Of a stretch of DNA of 64,000 bases, positions 12,661 to 23,194 are shown piece after piece. This DNA is from Malachius bipustulatus. Its lineage: Eukaryota; Arthropoda; Insecta; Coleoptera; Melyridae. The position numbers and the translations under genes are program-made. Location of the stretch: the NCBI GenBank assembly GCA_910589415.1, contig OU342636.1, forward strand, positions 43,043,735-43,107,734, given 5' to 3'. The notes under the pieces were generated by a model. The model was not told the origin of the DNA and did no database searches. It saw nothing but the letters and a program-made list of their open reading frames with translations. Numbering within the stretch: position 1 is the stretch's first letter; every line of letters begins with the position of its first letter.

Positions 12661-13093
12661 TGATTTACCAATACTTAATTCAGTGTTGCGGTGTAATACA
12701 CAAAATATTGTCTTTATTAACCTAAAATAAACACACCACTTCAATTTAAAGTGAATTATTAATTTAACAGTTAAATTCAATTAAGTCAGGCAAAAAATGT
12801 TTACATTTAATTTATAATAATTATTATTTTTATACCTATATACGCAATAATAATACTGCATGTCCTTCAATTTAACAAAACTAGTTATTTCAAAATAATA
12901 ATAATAATAAAATTGATATACCTGCCTAAGTACCTATAATAGGTACCTACCTACATAAATATTATTCATGTCAATTCAAAATTTAACATTTTTGTAGGTA
13001 GGCAGATATCTATACTTAGAAAATTAACTTGAAGTAAGTAAGTATTTTTGTAATATGGTTTCTTTTTGTCGAGTAGGTAACTATAATAGGTAG

Positions 13094-13366
13094 TATAATA
13101 TATTTGATGAATTTTATTGGGATTTAGGTTCTAATTTAAATTTGCCACTAAAGATTCTTTACAGAACAAATTAGAAAAACTTTCGTAGAGCTGACTGATA
13201 TGATATGCTGATGAGTCCATAATAAGGACGAAACGGTACCGTCCATGTCTTCAGTCTTCTCCTCGCATGCTGTACGAAAGTTTTTCTAATTTGTTCTGTA
13301 AAGAATCTTTAGTGGTAAATTTAAATTAGAACCTAAATCCCAATAAAATTCATCAAATATATTATA
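13094..13366. mobile_element. Near-perfect palindrome enclosing a hammerhead ribozyme
   Basis: The left arm 13094-13187 and right arm 13273-13366 are 94 bases each. By eye they are reverse complements except for one base (g against a in the 'tttgccac'/'gtggtaaa' block). The 85-base spacer, 13188-13272, holds the ribozyme. A transcript in the ribozyme-sense direction would be a long duplex with the ribozyme in its terminal loop. There is no TACAGGGTG end and no clear target duplication. Hammerheads are known from retrozymes, Penelope-like elements and satellite DNA. Which family this comes from is not clear, and the strong fold-back arrangement is not one I recognise. Confidence 0.85.
13193..13256 (+). 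ncRNA. Hammerhead ribozyme, type I topology
   Basis: Self-cleaving RNA motif. Core CTGATGA lies at 13208-13214. Stem II is GTCC/GGAC (13215-13218 and 13226-13229) with the 7-base loop ATAATAA. The core GAAA is at 13230-13233. Stem III is only ACGG/CCGT with a 2-base apex. The cleavage triplet GTC is at 13241-13243, predicted cut after 13243. Stem I has an inner helix, ATATG against CATGT with one G-U pair, and an outer GACTGA/TCAGTC helix, separated by a TATG/CT internal loop that could make the usual contact with loop II. All invariant core bases I know are present. The tiny stem III resembles mobile-element hammerheads that work better as dimers. Activity is inferred. Confidence 0.9.
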
Positions 13367-13955
13367 TAATCAAATAAGTGGTTCAATAAAAATAATTATA
13401 AATATAATAGGTATAGAACCTACCAACATAGGAAGGTACCTTACCTACCCGCTTTAGAGTTTAGACCAACTTGTGATGTGACAGAAATTGCATGTGAAAA
13501 AAACTTATTGTGAAAAATGTGACATAGAAATTTTATTGATTTCGTATACTCTTACTCTAGTTAATTTCTATAATTAATATAATCAATATTAATTATATTA
13601 TTGCAGTTAAAATTTCCTATAGGTAGCGTACCTACACTAAGAAAAATGAGCAAAAACTTGAAACAAAAGTTGACATAATTTTTATAGCTACCTCTGTATT
13701 AAAAAATTAATTTCTTCAAAAACTGCCATTACATTTTTTGGTAAATATCTGATAAATTTAGTCCAAATTACAAAACACTTATAATTTTCAAAATAAAGTA
13801 AATACCTACTTATAGGTAACCTATAAGGTATAAGCGGGTAGTTATAGGTATACCTACCTACCCGCTAAGTAATTTTCAAGTTTAGATAAACGCCATTTTC
13901 TCTGAAAATAAACTTTCCACCATATGGATCTAGAATCTATACAGGGTGTATTATA

Positions 13956-14251
13956 GATGCACCCTGCACTAAGGAAATGCACTAAGGAAATGCACTAAGG
14001 GCTTGATGTATTTGATAGAACTTAAAAAAATAATACATCAAATATTAATATTATTTATTTCTTTTTTTCAGTTTTATTTAATGTATAGAAAATCGGAATT
14101 TCTGTAAAATCTGGCAACGTCGCCACATTAAAGCATGCAAATAACTCAACGGTATTTAAAAATTCCTTCGCCCAATTGAGCTGTAGGATTATAGGCCCCC
14201 CCGTGGTGCCGAAGGGTCACTCAGGTAGTTTCGCCCAATTGAGAAACGCCG
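13956..14251. mobile_element. 296-base nested insertion with 8-base target duplication
   Basis: The 8-base string GTATTATA flanks this segment at 13948-13955 and 14252-14259. Removing the segment plus one duplicate restores the terminal repeat seen at the right end of the host element, apart from one extra TA. Eight-base duplications are typical of hAT- and P-type elements, but I see no terminal inverted repeat. Inside are three copies of a 13-base unit (13966-14000) and two copies of TTCGCCCAATTGAG (from about 14167 and 14230). Confidence 0.65.
13966..14000. repeat. Tandem repeat, 13-base unit gcactaaggaaat
   Basis: Two full copies and a 9-base partial third copy stand in a row at the 5' end of the nested insertion. 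Confidence 0.9.
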
Positions 14252-14878
14252 GTATTATATAACGTCCGCATAATATTAGCACCACCACCATTAGCACCAC
14301 ATCTACATCAATAACAGAATAAAAAAGTCCTTAACAGTTTTTTCTTGATGTACACAGATTTTAAGATATGGACAATTTAACGTTCTTAAATTTTGCAACA
14401 CTGGCGCTGGTATAAAAATTAAGATAACTTAGACGTCAAGTGCGTCACCTAACTGGTATGGTGTGCCGTTGCTATGTAATCGAAAAAAAAGGTGCAACAA
14501 GACAAATGTCATGCTGCGACGTGTCACTCAATGATGCAATTTTTTACAGATTTTTAATTTTTTCAATTTTTTATTTAACAATTAAAACGCGCAGTTGCAA
14601 TATTGATTGGAACTCAGGAAGTCAAATAATTCCTAGTTTTGAAATGTTAATTAAAACCATTTTTACCAAAAAAAAATCTAAAATTTTGGATAATTTGGCT
14701 ATTTTACTTTTTACTTAAGAATTTTTTAATAATATTAAGCAATATTTTTGAGTATTAAATGGTCGATAACTTCGTTATTTGAGGTCTAAGAGCTAAACGG
14801 TATTAAAACTTTATGTTCTGTTTTTGATGTAGAATCGCGTGGTGCTAATATTATGCGGACGTTATAATACACCCTGTA

Positions 14879-16489
14879 TGCACAGTATGCTAAAATTCGG
14901 ATACAGAGAAATAACACGTCAAAATTTCAAAATATATTTGTTACTTAGTACTTTATACCTAAACTGCATTACCATGCACCAATTATGCACTTTCAAAAAA
15001 TTTAATGAAACCTTCTTTCTACCTAGCTAATAGAAAATTTAAGACAAAATGACAAAACGCAATGATGACGATTTTACCTGCTACCTATACCTACAGTCCA
15101 ATTATTAGTGGAAGGCGAATAAGTGCTTATATATACTTATTCTACTAAAACTAGATTGAATTGAAGTATTAGCTAAACAATTTTTGCATATAACTCTGGA
15201 ATCTAGTCGGCTTTGAAAATTTTTGAAACGTTCAGATGAATAGCTCATAACGGCTTAATTACCTACGCCTACAAAAAATTATTTATTAATTTCCAATTGT
15301 AAGAAAGATAATTATGTCAAAAATAAGGTTTTTTGATTTTTCAGTTTTTTCAGGATATTTCAGGAATTGGTACGTCAAATAAAATATTATTGGCAAATAT
15401 TTGAAAATCTTAATTCAAAAATATTCAATAAATTATTAGGTACCTACTGCAAAATCTACCAATAATAAAGAACAATAATTTAAAGTATTTTTAATTTTAT
15501 ATACAATAAAGAGGTTGGTTATTATGATTTAGAGCATAGCTACACAATGAAGAAAAACACGGGGAAAACAGAACCATCAGAGGCGTAGGTATCTACGATA
15601 ACTATACAGGTTATAGTTATGATGACCCTCTTTCGCTCAACAATTTCCCAACTTCCACGCCCATGAACTTACAAGACGTTACTTATGAGCCGATTCTCTG
15701 TGCATTTCTTACAAAAAAGGTATCAAATAGGTACTTACCTATAAATAATCTAAATTTCCCATAGTTTTTGAGTAATTTGAGTTTAAACTTCCTCATACCA
15801 TTTAGTTAACTACCTATAAAGTATACAAAACCACATATTTTTCAAGTTATTATTTTATATCCGGAGATATATCAATATCGAAAAAGAGAGACTTTTTTTG
15901 GGATAAATAGGAGTTCATTTCAAAACGTTTTACAACGAAATCGATCCAAAGCCCTGTAATAGACACGTACCGTTCAGAATCACTTACACAGAGGGAATCA
16001 TATTATGTGTGTTTGAACATCTGATGAAATCTGCAACAAATTGGCGAAACATGAGAAGCCAGCCATCGTCCGGATTTCTAGCTTAATCCTAGATAAACAT
16101 GAGCCACGGCATCGGTTTATTGCACCGGCCGCCTTATCTAGGTCCTCTGTATGTCTCCTGAAGGGTCTCTGATGTTTGTTTACAGCCGCCGCTTCAAAGG
16201 AATCGCGGCTGACCACCTTCGAGTTTTAGATCTAACGTGTTACCGATGATATCAAGTTTTATTTTGTTGTTATTCAGATAACGTTGTTTTAGTTCTGATC
16301 TTAAAGCATGCTTTTGGATTACAGACAAACTGTCGTTCGTATAATGGTAAAGCTTATAATATGAATGTATAAGCTTTCATCTTTCATTTCATATTAGGGT
16401 TGGTTTACATAGATTCCTCGATTATACCCCCTTTGAAGTTTTAAATGTTAGTGTATTAATTATATACCTATTTATTAAGTAAGTACCTA
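14879..16489. other. Unassigned DNA
   Basis: Mostly AT-rich. The block 15960-16230 is of higher complexity and has a 72-codon minus-strand frame (15998-16216) that I do not recognise. It may be conserved noncoding sequence of the host intron. Confidence 0.35.
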
Positions 16490-16817
16490 CAGTGAGGACG
16501 TTCACTTACCCCCCCCCCCCTTTAAATTCTGTTAAAATTTTTGAAGGGCACGACGGGAGACCTCATTTTTTGAAGTTATTTTAATTATTTAAGCAAACAT
16601 TATTTTAGTTTTCAATGTTGACAGTCAGTGTGTTAGTGCAGGATGCCTTTTAAAGCTTACATAATGTCAGTCTTTGACATTTGATATATCAATTTTACGT
16701 CAAAAAGTAGGAACATTCATACCATTAAATTTAGTTTTCATACCAAATCTCATAAGTACCAGGCTCAGAATTGAAAGGTTGGTGAGGGGGGGGGAGGTTC
16801 TACAAACGTTCTCAGTG
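16490..16817. mobile_element. Small inverted-terminal-repeat element (MITE-like), 328 bp
   Basis: The ends are CAGTGAGGACGTT and, on the other strand, CACTGAGAACGTT, flanked by TA at 16488-16489 and 16818-16819. Just inside the left end is a C-run and just inside the right end a G-run, extending the inverted symmetry. There is no coding capacity. The TA duplication fits a mariner-like MITE. Confidence 0.7.
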
Positions 16818-17077
16818 TAGTGTATTATAGGGAACGTGTGTTCTAGGGTAGCAGTTTCGAGTTTGTGTTTCACAGTCAAATAAAAAAGTGACAGAAATAT
16901 TCAAAAGTACCATCATAATATTATATCTAATGACTAATTTACTCAAATATAAAAATTGCCTGACATTATTTCTAAAGGTCTATAATAAGGGTCATAAGTC
17001 ATAAAGATACAATAGAGACAAGTACGTACATAAGGGTTGACTTTTCATTATGTCCCATTAGTCTTTATAGACCACTA

Positions 17078-17932
17078 TACAGTGTGGAAGAGCCAAATGG
17101 AATAAATTCGATAATAAATCAATGCAGATGGGTGCTAAAAAACGCTCGGACACGTCGATTAGTATTTTTGGTTGCGCATTTTTTTCAATGAAAACTTTTT
17201 ATACAGGGTGTGTCGTGTAACAGTGCTCAATACCAACTTTCTTCTTTCAAATCAAACACCCTATATATCATTACATTTTCAGATTGCCTGAAAAAATGTA
17301 ATAATAATGGTGTTTATAATTCAAATTTGTAACGAGTGATTTTTGAGTTATAAACAAATGAAAATCGCAATTTTTAATTTTCAAAACAGTGTGTACACCG
17401 ATAACGGCTCAAGATGTCGGAAAACGGCTCACATGTCCCTATCTTAACTTTTCATCTAGAGCTCTATTAGGTAGTTTAAATTTTTATACAGGGTGATGAA
17501 AATTATCAGATTTTTAATCACCCTGTATAAAAATTTCATCCACACAATAGGATACTACATGAAAAATTAGGATAGGGACATGTAAGCCGTTTTCCGACAT
17601 CTTGAGCCGTTATCGGTGTACATTGTTTTGAAAATTAAAAATTGCTATTTTCATTTGCTTATAACTCAAAAATCATTCGTTACAAATTTGAATTATAAAC
17701 ACCATTATTATTACATTTTTCAGGCAATCTGAAAATGTAATAATATATAGGGTGTTTGATTTAAAAGAAGAAAGTTGGTATTGAGCACTGTTACACGACA
17801 CACCTTGTATAAAAAGTTTTCATTGAAAAAATGCGCAACCAAAAATACTAATCGACGTGTCCGAGCGATTTTTAGCACCCATCTCCATTGATTTATTATC
17901 GAATTTATTCCATTTGGGTTTTCCACACTGTA
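17078..17932. mobile_element. TACAGTGTGG-ended foldback element, 855 bp, nearly spacer-free
   Basis: TACAGTGTGGAA at 17078 mirrors TTCCACACTGTA ending at 17932, with TA on both sides (17076-17077, 17933-17934). Arms of about 420 bases meet almost directly at 17500-17513. Each arm contains an internal 'tatacagggtg' near the centre, and another copy about 130 bases from the left outer end. The open frames at minus 17720-17926 and plus 17857-18090 are arm by-products. No transposase. Confidence 0.88.
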
Positions 17933-18201
17933 TAAATAGCCAAGGCATAATACCGATGATCACTGATGATCACACATTGGAAAAAAAAATAATGGAGACC
18001 GGCAACCTATTTCTTTGCCGGACTCATATACCTAAGTATATACAGGGTCCGGCAGAAAGTTGGAAAGCTAATGAGGAAATTTTTTATTAGGTATAAACTT
18101 CTCATGAAATTTTTTTCTTGCCTAAAGTTCCTGCATTGTCTTTAAATGTAGAAACCAATTATGTGTACCTACTTAAGAGAAATTATTCGCTTGTGTAGGT
18201 A

Positions 18202-19317
18202 TACGAGGTGTAATCAAAAATAGTGTAACGCCTTAAAAGTAAACAATCCTCGTTCTTAATGATATGCCTACGTAAAAAAATATTCGTAAATATGGAACCA
18301 CCTACGACCAAAAAAACTTTCTTCTGCTCTTTCCTGCATGCGTGCTTGAAGTATGAGCTTTGTTGTTTGTAAATTCTTACTTAACCTTTCAATTCAAAAT
18401 CAAAAGTGAAATTGATTTCTGCTGTCATAATACAGAGTGGCATGATTCATAATATGTGCACAGGAATTTAGGATGTAAATAGCTCGTTCAAAGATATGAA
18501 AAAAGTTCCTATTAACATGGATCGGCAAACCCACCATTTTCGAGATACAGGGTGTCAAGAAAACTTTTTTTTCAGTTTTTTGACGATTTCTCAGGAACCA
18601 TTTCAGATATAAAACTGAATTTTTGTACACATCTTATCATTAATATTATTTACTTTTTGAGCTCTGATTAAATCTATTTTATACGGCAGTGGTGGTTTGC
18701 TTGAAATTTTTTTGTCATAATTTCTATGACACTGCAAAAACTAACATTGTGGGAGCTCATTTTAAACTTTCAATGTTTTCTACTTAAAAAAGGTGCTCTC
18801 TTGGTCAATACTCTAACGTGAACTGTTTTTCAAGAAAAACGGCATTTTATGATGAGAAACATAAAAGTGGCAACCTGTTTTATTGTAAACAAAAACATCA
18901 CTTTTTTTGATAATTTTTTTTACCTAATAGGTAATTTGTTTCACTGCCACATGTTTTCTTTTAAGTTGTCTTTTTAACGTAGATAATAATTATGACAAGA
19001 TGTGTACAAAAGCATGGGTTCTTTATCTTAAACAGATCCTAAGATATCGTCAAAAACCGAAAATAATTAATTTTTTCGACATCCAGCTGTATCTTGAAAA
19101 CGGTTCGTTTGCGGACCCATGTTAATGGGAACTTTTTTTCATATTTTTGTTCATGATGGTGCGGCAATATAATAATTAAAAGACATATAATAGTATACCT
19201 AACGTAAATGCATGGTTATGATTTTGAAATTGAAACTTTTTGTTAGTGATAAAGAGCTTTTTTACATGCCTTTTAAACTTTTAAATCGTTTTATTATATT
19301 TTTGGTAACACCTCGTA
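18202..19317. mobile_element. TACGAGGTGT-ended foldback element, 1116 bp
   Basis: It starts TACGAGGTGTAATCAAAAATA and ends with the diverged complement ...TTTTTGGTAACACCTCGTA. TA lies at 18200-18201 and 19318-19319. Arms are about 350-450 bases and clearly diverged. Shared internal blocks are 'gatgtgtacaaaa', 'ttaatgggaactttttttca' (and complement) and 'gatacagggtgtc'. Fragments of the same family are seen at 53162-53340 and 60583-60816. No transposase. Confidence 0.82.
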
Positions 19318-19505
19318 TATACGCAAGTACCTAGTGCAGACACCTATCGCAAGAACAAAATTTTATGAGCAGTTTTTCTTCCCACGTCATTCATCTGTTA
19401 ACAAAACAAGGGATTTAAAAAAAAATACGTATTCACATAGGTACATAGCCGGTACATACCTACGCAGGGTCATAATATTTATTATTTCATTTTTTATTTT
19501 GGTTA

Positions 19506-19803
19506 TACAGGGTGTGCTTGTTAAAATGCCATTTCAAAGTTACCATATGTTTTTTCTTAATATCTAAGTTTGCCCTGTTTGGTATATTTTCCTATTGTCT
19601 GGGAAAATTGAATAAGATGGGCATTTACAGTTGCAGTTGGGCTAAGGTTTATGAGCGTATGAGTTATAAACAAATTAAAAGCGTAATCAAATTTTCAAAT
19701 TTGAAAGCAGGATACGTCGAAAACGATCCAAGATAGATCACGACGTCTTAGATGTCCCCGTTGTAACTTTTCATTTTCTGATACATGATATACAGGCTGT
19801 CCC
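19506..19803. mobile_element. Half of a TACAGGGTG foldback element
   Basis: It starts TACAGGGTGTGCTTG and contains 'tgagttataaacaaatta', 'gaaaacgatccaagatag' and 'taacttttcattttctgata', the same order of blocks as the arms of 11217-12093 and 17078-17932. It stops near 'tatacaggctgtcccg'. The mirror arm is missing. The two open frames here (19334-19567, 19512-19736) overlap the repeat and are not genes. Confidence 0.65.
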
Positions 19804-21010
19804 GTAATTATCGTGCATGTTACTGAAACAGCAGATTCTATTTTCAAAAATATGAAAAAAAGTTCCTATAAAAATAGGTCGAGAAATGCTCCCTTTTTTT
19901 TTTTTTCTTATTTACTTATAGAAAACGCGTTTATAATAGGGACATGTCGATTTTAACTTAGGTATGTAACTAGGTATACCTACTCAATTTACTCAAAATA
20001 CAAATGACAATGTTATTCAATTTAAACTAAAACGAAAATATACCTAATAATATACAGGGCTTATCCTACCATTTTAGGGGAAAACATAACTTGATAGGGC
20101 ATTTACTAAGGCAACAGATGAATGACATATATATGTTATAAAACAACAAATTCATTGATGTTGTGTTGTGCATAGAGATGGAAATATCGAAATGTCAATT
20201 GATCTTATTTTTCTATACGTACCTACTTGAATCAAGAAAATCTCATGGTAAAAAATTCGAAATTTCCTATAAAAAAACACATGAGTCAACTAATCTACAC
20301 TCGGTGTTCAAAAATTTTTAATTCCATTGGCGTAGAAGTTCAAAGGGTGTGAACCTATAAGAGCAATGATCTAATATGCCAATGAGTTAACGTCATCATG
20401 AGTAATAATTTCACTACAGCACTTTTTGTCCCGTAAAACGATAACGTCATACCCAATTTAATCAAAATCGCTTAGGCTTTGGTTTAGGTTTTATAGCCAA
20501 ATAGCAATTTCAAAATTGGCGTCTCTTTTAGTGGCCAAACCAAGCAAACATGGACAAAGATAAGTCGACTTAAATCGACTTTTTTTTTTTACCCGAGTTT
20601 TACCCGAGGTTCCGAGGAACATTTGGTGTGAGCTGTAGAGTCCTGTTAAGGACACCCCCTGTATTTTGATACCTACTTAAGCTTTCGAAATAATATAAGT
20701 GCCTAGTACATGCGAGCCAATTAGACTCCTCCAAATGTTGTAGGTACCTAAGTCATCTACAAGAATCTCTTACTTATATGGATTAATTCGAGTCCCAGCT
20801 CTTCGTCCAGCAAGTTATTGATCTCATCATGTAGTGGGTATACCTTGGCGTCAAGGCTGTTTCGATGGTCATAGATCAGGCCAGGTTTGATAGGCAAAAT
20901 AAATCTTGTATCAATATACTTGCACTTTGTTTATCAAGAATTGGTCTCGTTTCTATCTTGAAATTGTGTGTATTTTAAATTTGAGAAAAAAAAAATCGAT
21001 AATTTTGGTA
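19804..21010. other. Unassigned DNA with repeat-end scraps
   Basis: A 'tatacagggcttatcc' near 20053 looks like another truncated element end. The remainder is AT-rich with no recognisable gene. Confidence 0.4.
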
Positions 21011-21445
21011 TACAGGGTGGTCCAACTTAAAACGTCAGGACTTTACCAAACGATAGATAACGTTAAAATAATGCCAGTTTCTCCAATACACTTATAGCCG
21101 GGAAAGCTTCCTTTTCAAGATACAGGGTGTTAAAGTTTTGGGAAAAAAATAATGTTTTGAGAATATTGTCAAAACGGCTGCTTTAAAAAAATTGAAATTT
21201 GGCACGCAGCATGAGCTAAGTATCTTTCATGATTTACGGCTTATGGTGATAAATTGCAAAAACCAGTGGCGGAGATATGGGTGTGCCATCGCCCCTTTTA
21301 AAAAAAAAATTGACGTTACTGACTCTATAGCAAATTTAATAATTCTATTCAATGCCCCATGCTTTTTAGAACAAAAAAGTACTCCATAATTTTTTTCATA
21401 AGGCGCACCGTTTTCGAGATAATTTAGGTTTTCTTAGGTAATATC
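21011..21445. repeat. Left terminal inverted repeat of the transposon
   Basis: About 435 bases. It includes a second internal TACAGGGTGTTAAAGTTTTG block from 21121. The plus-strand open frames at 20906-21097 and 21192-21389 fall wholly or partly in it and are not genes. Confidence 0.88.
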
Positions 21446-21621
21446 TGTAGCCATTTTAAGAACAGACAAATTCTAATCAAATAACATTTACTTAAATAAT
21501 TAAATAACAGGAATAAACAACACCTAACTAATGTAACAATTGTTCGAAATAACCATTCTGTTGGATGCATAACTGGCAACGTCTTCTGATGGAGTTGTTT
21601 AGACTAAGTAGCACGTCGTGA

Positions 21622-22601
21622 TTAAATATCTGCACAAGCGTTCCGAATCCTAAGCAAGAGTTCCTCTCTATGGGGCACCGAAGTTGCATAAACGATTTCT
21701 TTCAGATGACCCCAAAGATAGAAATCCAGGGGGGTTAAATCTGGAGGCCGTGCAGGCCATGCAACTGGACCACTGCGACCAATTCATCGACCTTCAAAGT
21801 GTGTGTTCAGCCAATTACGAACGTTTGCACCAAAATATGCCGGACACCCATCTAGTTGGAACCAGCCTTGTCTTCGCATATCGACTGGAATGTCATCCCT
21901 CATATTGGCATTCTCAGTCTCCAACAACTGAAGGAAGTTTTCAGAATTCAGTCGCTGTGGGAGTTCATAAATCATAAGGGCCAAAGAGGTTACCATTGTA
22001 GATTCCTATCCAAAATGTTGACACTAAATTCGTGTTGAAACTTTCGTGGTCTAATGTCGTGAGGATTGTCATGAGCCCACACATGTTGATTGTGAAAATT
22101 TACAATCCCACATCGAGTAAAATACGATTCATATGTCCATAGAATATTTCTTAAGAAATCGTTATTCTGGTCCAGAAGCTACCTACAAAACACCATCCTG
22201 CGTTCTTCATCTCCTGGTTGTAAACCATGAACAGGTTGGAGATGAAAAGGATGTCGATGATCCCGTTTTAACACTCTTAAAATTGTGCTGTTAGAATTTC
22301 CAGTGGTTCTTCTTTCAGTCACTCTTCTTTGACTTGTCCTCGGGTCTCTGGTAAATTCACGTAGTATGCGGTTGTTTCTTCTTACGGTATCAACATTTAG
22401 ACGGTTAGGATTTCTAATGATGGGCCTTATTCCTCTCTCAACGAATTGATTATGTATCTTTGAAAAAACATTATATTGTGGCTGTCGTCTGTTGGGAAAT
22501 CGTCTGCGGTATTCTAGAGCTGCTTCAGCCGCATTTCCATCACAAAATCTATAGATAAAATGCATATCAGCATATTCTTGATTAGAAAATCGGAAAGGCA
22601 T
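21622..22601 (-). pseudogene. Tc1/mariner-like transposase (DUF4817-type HTH plus DDE/D domain), inactivated
   Basis: It would cut and rejoin the element's DNA. Read from the ATG at 22601 (MPFRFSNQEYADM; another ATG lies upstream at 22625), residues 1-55 form a helix-turn-helix like DUF4817, with the typical '...FPNRRQPQYNVFSKIHNQF'. The catalytic part follows. WTYESYFTR (codon 22131-22133) has tyrosine where the family has aspartate (WTDES). FQLDGCPAYFG carries the second aspartate. PPDLTPLDFYLWG carries the third, about 41 residues later. Damage: an in-frame TAG at 22179-22181 replacing an expected tryptophan, a frameshift near 21995, and a TGA at 21784-21786, again where tryptophan is expected. 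The product ends CADI-stop at 21622. About 325 codons, near normal length, so decay is by point changes. Confidence 0.88.
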
Positions 22602-22759
22602 CGTAATGTTTGAAAATAATACCAATAGTTTGTTGTAAAGAGATGATTTAGTGACACTTATAACAAGCAGATATTAAATTGGTTAAAACGTCAAAACTTG
22701 GTCATAGTCTACTTCGTGAAATTTAAATTAGTTTTGTAATGTAAATGTGAAGAGCCTAG

Positions 22760-23194
22760 CATTACCTAAGAAAATCTGAATTATCTCGAAAAATGTGCGC
22801 CTTGTGAAAAAAATTAGAGAGTATTTTTTTGTTCTAAAAAGCATGGGGCATTGAATTGAATTATTAAATTTGCCATAGAGTCAGTGGCGTCAATGTTTTT
22901 TTTTTTAAAGGGGCGATGGCACACCCATATCTCCGCCACTGGTTTTTGCAATTTATCACCATAAGCCGTAAATCATGAACGATACTTAGCTCATGCTGCG
23001 TGCCAAATTTCAATTTTTTTAAAGCAGCCGTTTTGACAATATTCTCAAAACATTATTTTTTCCCCAAAACTTTAACACCCTGTATCTTGGAAAGGAAGCT
23101 TTCCCGGCTATAAGTGTATTAGATAATCTGGCATTATTTTAACGTTATCTATCGTTTAGTAAAGTCCTGACGTTTTAAGTTGGACCACCCTGTA
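22760..23194. repeat. Right terminal inverted repeat of the transposon
   Basis: Reverse complement of 21011-21445 with a modest number of mismatches and small indels. It ends CCACCCTGTA followed by TA. Confidence 0.88.

Larger units (their letters stand above)
13940..14878. mobile_element. TACAGGGTG-ended element interrupted by a second insertion
   Basis: The right terminus (about 14838-14878) reads, on the minus strand, TACAGGGTGTATTATAACG followed by 'tccgcataatattagcacc'. The left terminus begins identically at 13940 but is interrupted after GTATTATA. The continuation resumes at 14260 and runs to 'attagcaccac'. Inverted similarity continues inward ('catcaa.aacagaa'). A TA precedes 13940; the right flank TG is not TA. 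The open frame at 14440-14718 lies inside but has no recognised domain. Confidence 0.75.
21011..23194 (-). mobile_element. Tc1/mariner-like DNA transposon with long terminal inverted repeats
   Basis: A complete but inactive element of 2184 bp. TACAGGGTGGTCCAACTTAA at 21011 is mirrored by the complement ending at 23194, with TA duplications at 21009-21010 and 23195-23196. The inverted repeats are about 435 bases each (21011-21445 and 22760-23194) and highly similar. They are much longer than the roughly 30 bases of classical mariners. Between them, on the minus strand, lies one transposase gene (separate entry). It is the only element here whose TACAGGGTG ends are linked to a transposase, so it is the best candidate source for the non-autonomous foldbacks with similar ends. 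Confidence 0.9.

Noticed and set aside
21684..22038. Plus-strand frames 21684-21977 and 21856-22038
   Set aside because: They are shadows of the minus-strand transposase catalytic domain.
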